Part shown: positions 1 to 6,073 of the stretch, one piece after another
Numbering within the stretch: the first letter of the stretch is position 1
Layout of the letters: each line of letters begins with the position of its first letter
Assembly: GCA_002429115.1 (NCBI GenBank)
Contig: DIYS01000010.1
Coordinates: forward strand, 1-9,510
Direction of reading: 5' to 3'
DNA length: 9,510 nt
From: Saccharicrinis sp. UBA6048
Lineage (GTDB): Bacteria > Bacteroidota > Bacteroidia > Bacteroidales > Marinilabiliaceae
Translations under genes and position numbers: made by a program
Notes under the pieces: generated by a model
Databases searched by the model: none
What the model saw: only the letters and a program-made list of their open reading frames with translations
Told to the model about the DNA's origin: nothing

Positions 1-85
1 CATTCGTTCACTGAGCGAAGTCGAAGTGATTTCTATTGAATCTGCAATAGTGAAATTTCATCTCGACTGCGCTCGATGAGCGAAT
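1..85. repeat. REP/BIME-like long inverted repeat just downstream of the antiporter gene
   Basis: Two 28-bp arms at 2-29 and 58-85 are imperfect inverted copies. Both contain the core GAGCG-(A/C)-AGTCGA, read on opposite strands. Several arm mismatches would be G-U pairs in RNA. The loop also pairs: CTATTG (33-38) matches CAATAG (45-50), so almost all 85 bp can fold back. Each arm can also fold alone: TCACT/AGTGA with an inner CGA/TCG in the left arm, and a bulged TCAT..CGA/TCG..ATGA in the right arm. Two head-to-head palindromes match the layout of REP pairs (BIMEs). The element starts about 20 nt after the stop of the minus-strand antiporter gene and lacks a clear T-tract, so it could end or stabilise that transcript without being a canonical terminator. 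Its left limit may lie outside the window. Confidence 0.65.
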
Positions 86-105
86 TTAGTTTTTGTTTAC
101 CTGCT

Positions 106-1992
106 TTATACATACTTCCCTTTCAGCCGGATAAAGGTAAATAATATACCAATGGCCAGTAAATAAGAAACCAATACAGGCATTCCGAAGGCAGAAGGCA
201 GCGTTCCAATAATCAGAGCAACACTACCAACCAAAATTGCGTATGGCATTTGAGTACGCACGTGGTAGATGTGATTGCACGAGCAGGCTAATGAACTAAG
301 AATGGTGGTGTCTGATATTGGTGAGCAATGATCTCCTAAAACAGATCCCGCTAACACACACGAAACTGCATTGAAAAACAACGGAAGAATTGCCTCAGTT
401 TCTAATCCTGATTCAATACCAATTTTCCATATAGCAGGGAGGATGAGGGGATAAATAATAGCCATGGTTCCCCAGCTAGAGCCTGTACTGAATGCAATTA
501 CAGCTGCAAAAATAAATGTAAGCGCAGGTATGAAATGTGGACTCAACTGGATGGTAGTAAGAACATATGTAAGAAATTCGGCAGTGTGTAGATGATCGGT
601 TAACAGAGCCAACGACCATGCAAGCGATAGGATCAGGATGGCATGAAACATCGTTTTAAAACCATTGATTAAGCCTTCGATACTTTCCTTAAACGTCAGA
701 ATGCGCTGATAACTTGTGAGTACAATGGCAATAAACACACTTGCCAGCGACGACCATATAAGTGCATTAAATACGTCTGCATCACCAATGGTCTGTGATA
801 ATTTTGTGGTAAAACCAATGGAGTAGTCTGACCATAAATTAGGATCCCATCCGGTATAGATCAATCCGGCAATAGTGCCAAGCACAACGGTCAATACCGG
901 AATGGCAGCATTGTACCAACGCGGTTTCACATCTTCCGGCACTTCCAGTTCCTTTAGTATTTGGGGTGAGCGTTTTTGCGGTTGAGCCGATTCAATATTG
1001 GATTGGATCATCTGTCGTTCGGCTTTTAACATGGGGCCAAAATCTCGTTTTTGCCAGATGAGCATGGGGACAAAAAGTAATGTCAAAATGGGATAAAAAG
1101 AATATTTAAGCGATTGAAGGAAAACTGCATAAGCAGAAATATCCAGACCTACTTCACTAATGCCTTGCTGAATATAGCTAAGCTCAGCACCAATCCAGGT
1201 GGTAATAAACGCAATGGCTGCAATTGGCGCTGATGTTGAATCCACTAGGTAAGCTAATTTCTCGCGCGATATCTTGAGCTTGTCGGTTACCGGGCGCATC
1301 GTATTACCAACAACAAGCGTATTGGCATAATCATCGAAAAAGATGATGAGTCCCATCAAATAGGTAATCATCTGTCCCGAGCGTCTGTTATTAGCATATC
1401 TAGAAAGAATATTTACAATGCCTTTCATCCCGCCATTTAAAGAAATCAATGTCACCATACCGCCTATTAGCATACAGAAAATGATGATCGATATATGCTC
1501 GTGGCTTAATAAGGCCTGCATCAGATAGGTGTCAATAATAGCAAATGTGCCTTTGAAAATCGCGATGAAAAAATTGACTCCGGCATATTTAAAAATCACG
1601 GTTGTACCAAATAACATACCTACAAATAAGGATGAAAAGACTTCTTTGGTGATGAGTGCCATAAGAATGGCAATAAGTGGAGGCAGGATGGATAACCAAA
1701 GTGGAATTGGATTGATCTGCTTGGTTTCAATTTTATGCGGATGAATAACTTGTATTTCTGTAGGTTCGTTAAATGTATATTCGCAGAATAGACCATTAGC
1801 ATCTTCAAGCAACTCTTTTTTTGTACCGTTTATTAGAAGTATTGGATGAAAAATCTTTTCGTTTTCTGGCGTTGAGATGCGTATGGTGGTCGATACATTT
1901 TTCATTATTGCCGGAGGAAGCTCAATTGTATCGGCATAGGTAATTTGCACACAAAATTGGAGACAGATAATAAACAGCAGGCGGTTTTTCAT
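106..1992 (-). CDS. NhaC-family Na+/H+ antiporter with exported N-terminal domain
   Basis: A 628-residue inner-membrane antiporter of the NhaC family (ion transporter superfamily), expected to expel Na+ in exchange for H+. Residues 1-20 look like a signal peptide ending at TYA. They are followed by about 75 polar residues (21-95) that should lie outside the cytoplasm. The polytopic core begins near 97 and has roughly a dozen hydrophobic segments to residue 622. Family motifs visible are FFDDYANTLVVGNTMRP (218-234), DSTSAPIA (251-258), STGSSWGTM (502-510) and GDHCSPISDTT (553-563). A cytoplasmic charged loop lies near 314-358. The exported front domain makes it longer than compact NhaC proteins of about 450-500 residues. 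The start follows a 268-bp region shared with divergent yqgE, and the gene appears monocistronic. Ion specificity (Na+/H+ versus malate-Na+/lactate exchange as in MleN) cannot be settled from sequence alone. Confidence 0.9.
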   Translation of the reverse strand: MKNRLLFIICLQFCVQITYADTIELPPAIMKNVSTTIRISTPENEKIFHPILLINGTKKELLEDANGLFCEYTFNEPTEIQVIHPHKIETKQINPIPLWLSILPPLIAILMALITKEVFSSLFVGMLFGTTVIFKYAGVNFFIAIFKGTFAIIDTYLMQALLSHEHISIIIFCMLIGGMVTLISLNGGMKGIVNILSRYANNRRSGQMITYLMGLIIFFDDYANTLVVGNTMRPVTDKLKISREKLAYLVDSTSAPIAAIAFITTWIGAELSYIQQGISEVGLDISAYAVFLQSLKYSFYPILTLLFVPMLIWQKRDFGPMLKAERQMIQSNIESAQPQKRSPQILKELEVPEDVKPRWYNAAIPVLTVVLGTIAGLIYTGWDPNLWSDYSIGFTTKLSQTIGDADVFNALIWSSLASVFIAIVLTSYQRILTFKESIEGLINGFKTMFHAILILSLAWSLALLTDHLHTAEFLTYVLTTIQLSPHFIPALTFIFAAVIAFSTGSSWGTMAIIYPLILPAIWKIGIESGLETEAILPLFFNAVSCVLAGSVLGDHCSPISDTTILSSLACSCNHIYHVRTQMPYAILVGSVALIIGTLPSAFGMPVLVSYLLAIGILFTFIRLKGKYV

Positions 1993-2033
1993 AGCTTGGT
2001 TCTTTATGTCTTGTGAAGATATTTAAATACTTT

Positions 2034-2065
2034 CAAATGGAACAGCGCTTGATAGCTTTTATCAA
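2034..2065 (-). promoter_or_regulatory. Possible Bacteroidota-type promoter for the antiporter gene
   Basis: On the minus strand, TCCATTTG (2034-2041) matches the -7 consensus TAnnTTTG at all but one defined base. A TTG (2063-2065) sits 21 nt upstream of it, as expected for the -33 element. Transcription would start about 35 nt before the antiporter ATG. The inverted repeat TTGATA/TATCAA (2049-2054 and 2060-2065) overlaps the upstream box and could be an operator. The match is weak and rests only on consensus and spacing. Confidence 0.35.
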
Positions 2066-2117
2066 TTAAGAGATAAAAATGTCTTTAAACTATTGTGACT
2101 TGCCTTATAATGTACTA

Positions 2118-2231
2118 AATTAAAGTTCAATAGGGAAAATGAAGAATCTATAGGGTGTTAGTTTTTTGGTGAATGGCAGATTTTAATGGAGGAAAAATCT
2201 GAACTTTAATTGACACACCTGAATTTTAATT
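2118..2231. repeat. Three-copy repeat (TGAAYTTTAATT) in the antiporter/yqgE control region
   Basis: TGAACTTTAATT at 2200-2211 is a perfect 12-bp inverted copy of AATTAAAGTTCA at 2118-2129. A third copy with one change, TGAATTTTAATT, lies at 2220-2231 in direct orientation. Including one more shared base, the two direct copies are 13 bp long with a period of exactly 20 bp, about two helical turns. They straddle the proposed -33 box of yqgE. This looks like an operator cluster. The inverted outer pair, 94 bp end to end, could alternatively be the ends of a very small relic element. Confidence 0.55.
2178..2200. repeat. Short hairpin upstream of yqgE
   Basis: AGATTTT (2178-2184) and AAAATCT (2194-2200) are perfect 7-bp inverted arms around a 9-nt loop. 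The right arm shares its last T with the first TGAACTTTAATT copy. There is no T-run after the stem, so a terminator is unlikely. It may be part of a protein-binding site. Confidence 0.4.
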
Positions 2232-2241
2232 ATTACATTTA
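2210..2241 (+). promoter_or_regulatory. Probable promoter of yqgE
   Basis: TTGACA (2210-2215) followed after 18 nt by TACATTTA (2234-2241) fits the Bacteroidota -33 TTG / -7 TAnnTTTG pattern, with only the last base of the -7 box off. Transcription would begin near 2248, leaving a leader of about a dozen nt before the ATG at 2261. One copy of the control-region repeat ends inside the upstream box and the next lies between the two boxes, so a regulator there could block or recruit polymerase. Confidence 0.5.
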
Positions 2242-2260
2242 GATTAATTACATGAGGTAA

Positions 2261-2854
2261 ATGAAGAGTTTAGATTTTAACATATTTAAAACGCAGCCGC
2301 CTAAATTAAGTCCAGCCAAAGGTCGGATACTTATTGCCGAGCCTTTTTTGCAAGGGCCTTACTTTAATCGCTCAATAGTATTCTTGACAGAGCATGGTGA
2401 AGAAGGTGCGGTGGGTTTTGTACTAAATAAATCATCCGATTTATATCCGGATGAGGTGATTGAAGATCTGTTTAATTTTAAGGGAGAACTTTACGTTGGT
2501 GGTCCTGTTTCATCCAATACATTACATTTTATTCACACTTTGGGTGAGAATGTTCCAGGATCGATAAAAATCACAGATACCCTATATTGGGGTGGCGATT
2601 TTGAGGTGATTAAGGATTTGGTCAATTCAGGCGTTGCCGATTATAAACAGGTTAAGTTTTTTGCAGGTTACTCGGGTTGGTCACCTGGTCAACTGGAAGG
2701 GGAGATTGAAGAGAACTCATGGATAGTTGCAGAAGCTGATGAAGCCATGATCATGGATGATGATATTGACCATATTTGGCAGCAGGCAATGGAAAGCTTA
2801 GGAGCTGAATTTAAAGCCTGGACGAATTTTCCTGAGAATCCTTCATATAATTAG
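2261..2854 (+). CDS. yqgE: YqgE/AlgH family protein (UPF0301)
   Basis: A 197-residue soluble protein of the YqgE/AlgH family, the usual length for the family. Its biochemical role is not established; AlgH of Pseudomonas was linked to alginate regulation. Motifs run in family order: GRILIAEPFLQGPYFNRS (21-38), FLTEHGEEGAVGFVLNK (41-57), GGPV (80-83), YWGGDFE (109-115), FFAGYSGWSPGQLEGEI (133-149), NSWIV (152-156) and the C-terminal NPSYN (193-197). The ATG is supported by the conserved start (MKSLDFNIFK), by GAGG at 2254-2257 only 3 nt upstream, and by the promoter placement. The gene is divergent from the antiporter gene. It is convergent with the class IV aminotransferase gene and overlaps its end by 44 bp; the overlapped YqgE tail is the conserved one. 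No terminator is visible after it. Confidence 0.93.
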   Translation: MKSLDFNIFKTQPPKLSPAKGRILIAEPFLQGPYFNRSIVFLTEHGEEGAVGFVLNKSSDLYPDEVIEDLFNFKGELYVGGPVSSNTLHFIHTLGENVPGSIKITDTLYWGGDFEVIKDLVNSGVADYKQVKFFAGYSGWSPGQLEGEIEENSWIVAEADEAMIMDDDIDHIWQQAMESLGAEFKAWTNFPENPSYN

Positions 2855-3701
2855 CAAGATCTTCATTAAGCAATCGATTTATTTCTTTTACTTTTTTGCA
2901 GTAAAAGCGTTTGTATTTTAGGCCTACAACCCACTGAATACCCTGAATGGCATTGGTCAGGAAAATTTCATCCGCTTCGACAAGTGAGTTGTAATTCGTA
3001 CCTCCGATTTCCTGAATGTATATTTGATTCTCTTTAAGTATTCGTATGACCTGTTTGCGCATAATGCCATCCACACATCCGGCAGATCGATAAGGAGTAT
3101 AAATCACGTTACCTTTTATCCAAAATAAGTTGGATGCCAGGCCTTCAATAATTTCGTTGTTGAGGTTGGTAATTAACACATCATCTTTACCTTGTTCTTT
3201 TTTATAAAGCCCTGCCAGAACAAACAACAGTGATGATGCTGTTTTAAATTGCCCAATGCGGCTCATTGACTTTTGTTCATCCTCAAAAATATCAACCAAT
3301 AAACCTTTAGGATTTAATTCGTAACCGTTAGTGCTTAACGCAGATGCTTCAATCAAATAGTTGATTTTATTATCTGTCGGTGTATATAATCCGCCATCTG
3401 CCCGATAGATCGTAAGGCGAACGCGTACATCTCCATAAAAGCGGTTTTTTTGAATTAATTCGCCTATTTGCTGTTCGAGTACACCCAATGGTGGTAAAGA
3501 TTGAATATTCATCTTTAAAGCACTCAAACCATTTAGTATTCGTTGGTAGTGATCTTTAAAATAGGCAGGTTTAGTGCCAATGCACCGGATGGTTTCAAAC
3601 AAGGCATCGCCATAACGAAATGCCCTGTTGGAAGCTTTAAGTACCGGATGATCGGCCATGTATTTTATCCCATTAATTGATATGTAATGCGGGTTTTGCA
3701 C
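2811..3701 (-). CDS. Class IV PLP-dependent enzyme, likely 4-amino-4-deoxychorismate lyase (PabC-like)
   Basis: A 296-residue fold-type IV PLP enzyme. If PabC, it splits aminodeoxychorismate into p-aminobenzoate and pyruvate for folate synthesis. Visible motifs are RAFRYGDALFET (26-37), the PLP lysine in GQFKTASS (Lys153), EGLASNLFWIKGNVIYTP (186-203), GCVDGIMR (208-215, phosphate binding) and DEIFLTNAIQGIQWV (244-258). The NLFW-KGNV-YTP...GIMR stretch resembles PabC more than typical branched-chain aminotransferases, but pabA/pabB are not in the window. The start is GTG at 3699-3701, sharing one base with the TAG stop of the upstream phosphatase gene (TAGTG), which suggests translational coupling. 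The next ATG, codon 15, would remove the first beta strand and is less likely. The last 14 residues are encoded antisense to the end of yqgE. Branched-chain or D-amino-acid aminotransferase remain alternatives. Confidence 0.85.
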   Translation of the reverse strand: MQNPHYISINGIKYMADHPVLKASNRAFRYGDALFETIRCIGTKPAYFKDHYQRILNGLSALKMNIQSLPPLGVLEQQIGELIQKNRFYGDVRVRLTIYRADGGLYTPTDNKINYLIEASALSTNGYELNPKGLLVDIFEDEQKSMSRIGQFKTASSLLFVLAGLYKKEQGKDDVLITNLNNEIIEGLASNLFWIKGNVIYTPYRSAGCVDGIMRKQVIRILKENQIYIQEIGGTNYNSLVEADEIFLTNAIQGIQWVVGLKYKRFYCKKVKEINRLLNEDLANYMKDSQENSSRL

Positions 3702-4195
3702 TATCCGATAATTTTATCGCAAACAGGTAAAATAGATGTGTTTTTTTCAATTTTGAAGCATTGCTTTAGTCCGGCGGCATTACCAGCCTCGATGTCTCTA
3801 TCAGAATCACCAATCAGATACGACTCCTTAGCACTAATATCGTGCTCATCAATGGCCTGTAAGATCATCCCCGGTTTTGGTTTCCGGCAATCACATTCTT
3901 CCACATCGCTGTGGTGTGGACAGTAATAAATGTCAGCAATTCGGATATCGTTATCGAACATTAGTTGTAGGAAGTGACCATGAATCTTTTCCACATCATC
4001 TTCGGTGTATTCACCTTTTGCTACGCCACCCTGATTCGTGATGACAATTAATTTGTAGCCCGCATTATGTAATTGCTTAAGCCCCTCAATAATGCCTGTG
4101 TTTAGCTTAAAATCTTTTGTCCGATAAATATAATAGTGACCTTCGTCGTTGTTAATAACGCCATCGCGATCGATAAAAACTGCTTTATTACTCAT
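3701..4195 (-). CDS. HAD-IIIA phosphatase, GmhB / histidinol-phosphatase type
   Basis: A 164-residue cytoplasmic HAD phosphatase of the D,D-heptose 1,7-bisphosphate phosphatase / HisB-N group. Motif I is FIDRDGVIN (7-15), with Asp9 the nucleophile and Asp11 the acid/base. Motif II is ITNQGG (52-57), with Thr53. The motif III lysine lies in RKPKPGM (104-110). Motif IV is IGDSDRDIEAG (128-138). A structural zinc site is visible as Cys92, His94, Cys101 and Cys103, with a shorter loop between the Cys-His and Cys-Cys halves than I recall for E. coli GmhB. The ATG is 3 nt after the rhomboid stop, and its own stop overlaps the GTG of the PabC-like gene, so the three genes appear to be one transcript. 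A heptose role would need gmhA/hldE partners, absent here; a sugar- or pterin-phosphate substrate is equally possible. Confidence 0.88.
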   Translation of the reverse strand: MSNKAVFIDRDGVINNDEGHYYIYRTKDFKLNTGIIEGLKQLHNAGYKLIVITNQGGVAKGEYTEDDVEKIHGHFLQLMFDNDIRIADIYYCPHHSDVEECDCRKPKPGMILQAIDEHDISAKESYLIGDSDRDIEAGNAAGLKQCFKIEKNTSILPVCDKIIG

Positions 4196-4198
4196 AGC

Positions 4199-4819
4199 CT
4201 AAAATATTGAAATTAATTCATTGAAGAATCGTGATAATAATGATGGATTCAGCAAAATTGGGAAAATAAATCCATAAACGGCACCCCAAAAGTGCGCATC
4301 ATGACCAATGTTATCTATATTCTTTTTACTCATGTATCTCGAATAAACGAGATATAGTATTCCAAAAACATATGCAGGCATAATTGGTTTGGGAATAAAA
4401 AAGAAACTGTATTTCGTTAATGGTTCGAATAGTATATTAGCAAAAACTACAGCTGAAACTGCACCTGATGCACCAATTGCATTGTAATTATAGTTATCCT
4501 TTTCTTTGAAAAATGATCTTACGCTGGAGACAAAAAGTGCACTTACAAAAAAAAGAATAAAAAGAATATTACTATTTATTGGAATTGATATTTTGAAATT
4601 ATATATGACTGAATCACCAAAGAAATAAAGAACATACATATTTACAAATAGATGTACCCAATCGGCATGAAAGAAGCCATGACTAATCCACCTGACATAC
4701 TCATTTCGATTTTTAATTTGCCAGGCATTAAATTGGTAACGATATAGTAGCTCTGGCTGACTAAAGCCCGCAATGCTTATTAAGCTGATAACTATTATAA
4801 TGATGATTGAAATGTCCAT
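4199..4819 (-). CDS. Rhomboid-family intramembrane serine protease
   Basis: A 206-residue integral membrane protein with about six hydrophobic segments and the rhomboid active-site layout. HADWVHLFVN (51-60) carries the HxxxN motif (His56, Asn60). IGASGAVSA (115-123) holds the nucleophile Ser118 in GxSG. HDAHFWGAVYG (173-183) gives the catalytic His176 followed by the GxxxG helix contact. Ser and His are both present, so the protein should be an active protease cutting membrane helices; the substrate is unknown. No extra cytoplasmic domain or zinc-ribbon is fused. It starts 103 bp after the end of holA, across a spacer filled with heptad repeats, and is followed 3 nt later by the HAD phosphatase gene. 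Nothing in these neighbours explains its target, so the linkage may simply be operon packing. Confidence 0.87.
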   Translation of the reverse strand: MDISIIIIIVISLISIAGFSQPELLYRYQFNAWQIKNRNEYVRWISHGFFHADWVHLFVNMYVLYFFGDSVIYNFKISIPINSNILFILFFVSALFVSSVRSFFKEKDNYNYNAIGASGAVSAVVFANILFEPLTKYSFFFIPKPIMPAYVFGILYLVYSRYMSKKNIDNIGHDAHFWGAVYGFIFPILLNPSLLSRFFNELISIF

Positions 4820-4824
4820 ATGAT

Positions 4825-4922
4825 AAGTGAAAAGTTAATAAATAAGAGTGAAAAGTGATTTGCTAAACGAGTTTATTTTTGCTTAAACTTTTAGTTCTTC
4901 ACTATTCATTATTACTTTATTT
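4825..4922. repeat. Inverted tracts of degenerate 7-bp repeats between holA and the rhomboid gene
   Basis: Positions 4825-4859 divide into five consecutive heptads: AAGTGAA, AAGTTAA, TAAATAA, GAGTGAA, AAGTGAT. Positions 4895-4922 divide into four heptads of the complementary type: TTCTTCA, CTATTCA, TTATTAC, TTTATTT. The two tracts are inverted relative to each other and fill most of the 103-bp spacer. AGTGAAAAGT recurs exactly at 4826-4835 and 4847-4856, 21 bp apart. No clear promoter or terminator could be read in this spacer. Confidence 0.5.
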
Positions 4923-5924
4923 TTAGTGCATTATTTTAAAAACCAGTTCTTTTAATAGCTCACCACTTTCGGTGGTTGAACTGTCAAATCCTTTCGATTT
5001 CATATCGTACTCCCTGATCAGACTAATGATTTGAACCACCTTACGGGCAGGATATTTACGGGCTCCGGAAATGTAATTCTTCACCAAAAAGGGATGTACT
5101 TTAAGAACACTGGCCAGGTTTCTTTCCGATTTATCTTGTGTGTAATAAATCATCAAGAGCTTTTGAAAACATCCAAACAGAGTAACTGTAGTCATCTGTA
5201 TCGGATAGGCCTTAGGGTTTTTTCCAAACGCTAATACTATTTTATTTGCTTTATTAATGTTCTTTGAAAGAATGGCATCCTGAAGTTCAAAATTATTATA
5301 GTCCTTACTAATGCCAATGTTTTTTTCTATATGAGCCGGGTTAATTTGCTTCACATCTTTGCCAATGGCCAGTTCAAGCTTATCCAGCTCATGAGCAATT
5401 TTCGAGAGATCACTTCCTAAAAACTCGGTGAGTAACGCAGAAGCTTTAGGTTCGATCGTTTTCCCTTTATTTTGCAGGTACGAAGTAATCCATTGAGGCA
5501 CCTGGTTGTCATACAGTTTTTTGGCTTCATAGAGCACTCCGTTCTGCGCAACGGCTTTGTAGAATTTTTTACGTTTATCGAGCGTCTTATAACGGTAATT
5601 TATAACCAAAATTGTTGATTTTAGAGGGTTTTTAGCATATACCTCAAGGTCTTCAATCTTCGCAATATTCTGTGCTTCTTTAACAACAATCACCTGGTGT
5701 TGCGACATCATTGGAAAACGACGTGCCGCATGAATTATTTCTGTTGTATCAACATCTTTCCCATAAAGAATGGTCTGGTTAAATCCTTTTTCTTCCTCGG
5801 TTAATACATTATTGACGATGTAATTGGTTATCTGATCGATAAAATACCCCTCGTCACCCATTAAAAAATAAATGGGACGATATACTTTTTGTTTTAACTC
5901 TTGTAGTATTTGCTCAAATGTCAT
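4923..5924 (-). CDS. holA: DNA polymerase III subunit delta
   Basis: A 333-residue clamp-loader delta subunit. It binds the beta sliding clamp and opens it during loading onto primed DNA, as part of the DnaX-delta-delta' complex. Family signatures are IYFLMGDEGYFIDQI (18-32) in the N-terminal AAA+-like domain, RRFPMMSQHQVIVVKEA (68-84), FLGSDLSKIAHELDKLEL (168-185), FELQDAI (212-218), and a C-terminal helical collar domain ending LLKELVFKI (323-331). As is usual for delta, there is no functional P-loop. Length is typical. The ATG at 5922-5924 gives the expected N-terminus. The gene lies 149 bp downstream of amn on the same strand and upstream of the rhomboid gene; I found no convincing promoter in the 149-bp gap, so read-through from amn is possible. 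Confidence 0.93.
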   Translation of the reverse strand: MTFEQILQELKQKVYRPIYFLMGDEGYFIDQITNYIVNNVLTEEEKGFNQTILYGKDVDTTEIIHAARRFPMMSQHQVIVVKEAQNIAKIEDLEVYAKNPLKSTILVINYRYKTLDKRKKFYKAVAQNGVLYEAKKLYDNQVPQWITSYLQNKGKTIEPKASALLTEFLGSDLSKIAHELDKLELAIGKDVKQINPAHIEKNIGISKDYNNFELQDAILSKNINKANKIVLAFGKNPKAYPIQMTTVTLFGCFQKLLMIYYTQDKSERNLASVLKVHPFLVKNYISGARKYPARKVVQIISLIREYDMKSKGFDSSTTESGELLKELVFKIMH

Positions 5925-6073
5925 TCTAAAAGTTTGTTAGTTTAGCAGGCAGTAGGCAGAAGTTTATTTAATTGTTCCGGATACAAACCTTGCAAACCAA
6001 AATACAGTCATATTTTGAAACTGATGGATATGAATGTAATCTAAATATCTAAAATTCTAATTGTCTTCGATTA

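Noticed and set aside
1529..1744. Plus-strand open frame of 71 codons inside the antiporter gene
   Set aside because: It lies wholly antisense to a well-supported NhaC gene, its product resembles no known protein, and it has no promoter or ribosome site of its own.
5925..6073. Promoter for holA in the amn-holA gap
   Set aside because: On the minus strand TTGGTTTG and a repeated GGTTTG are visible, but no -33 partner at proper spacing could be found, so nothing firm can be annotated.
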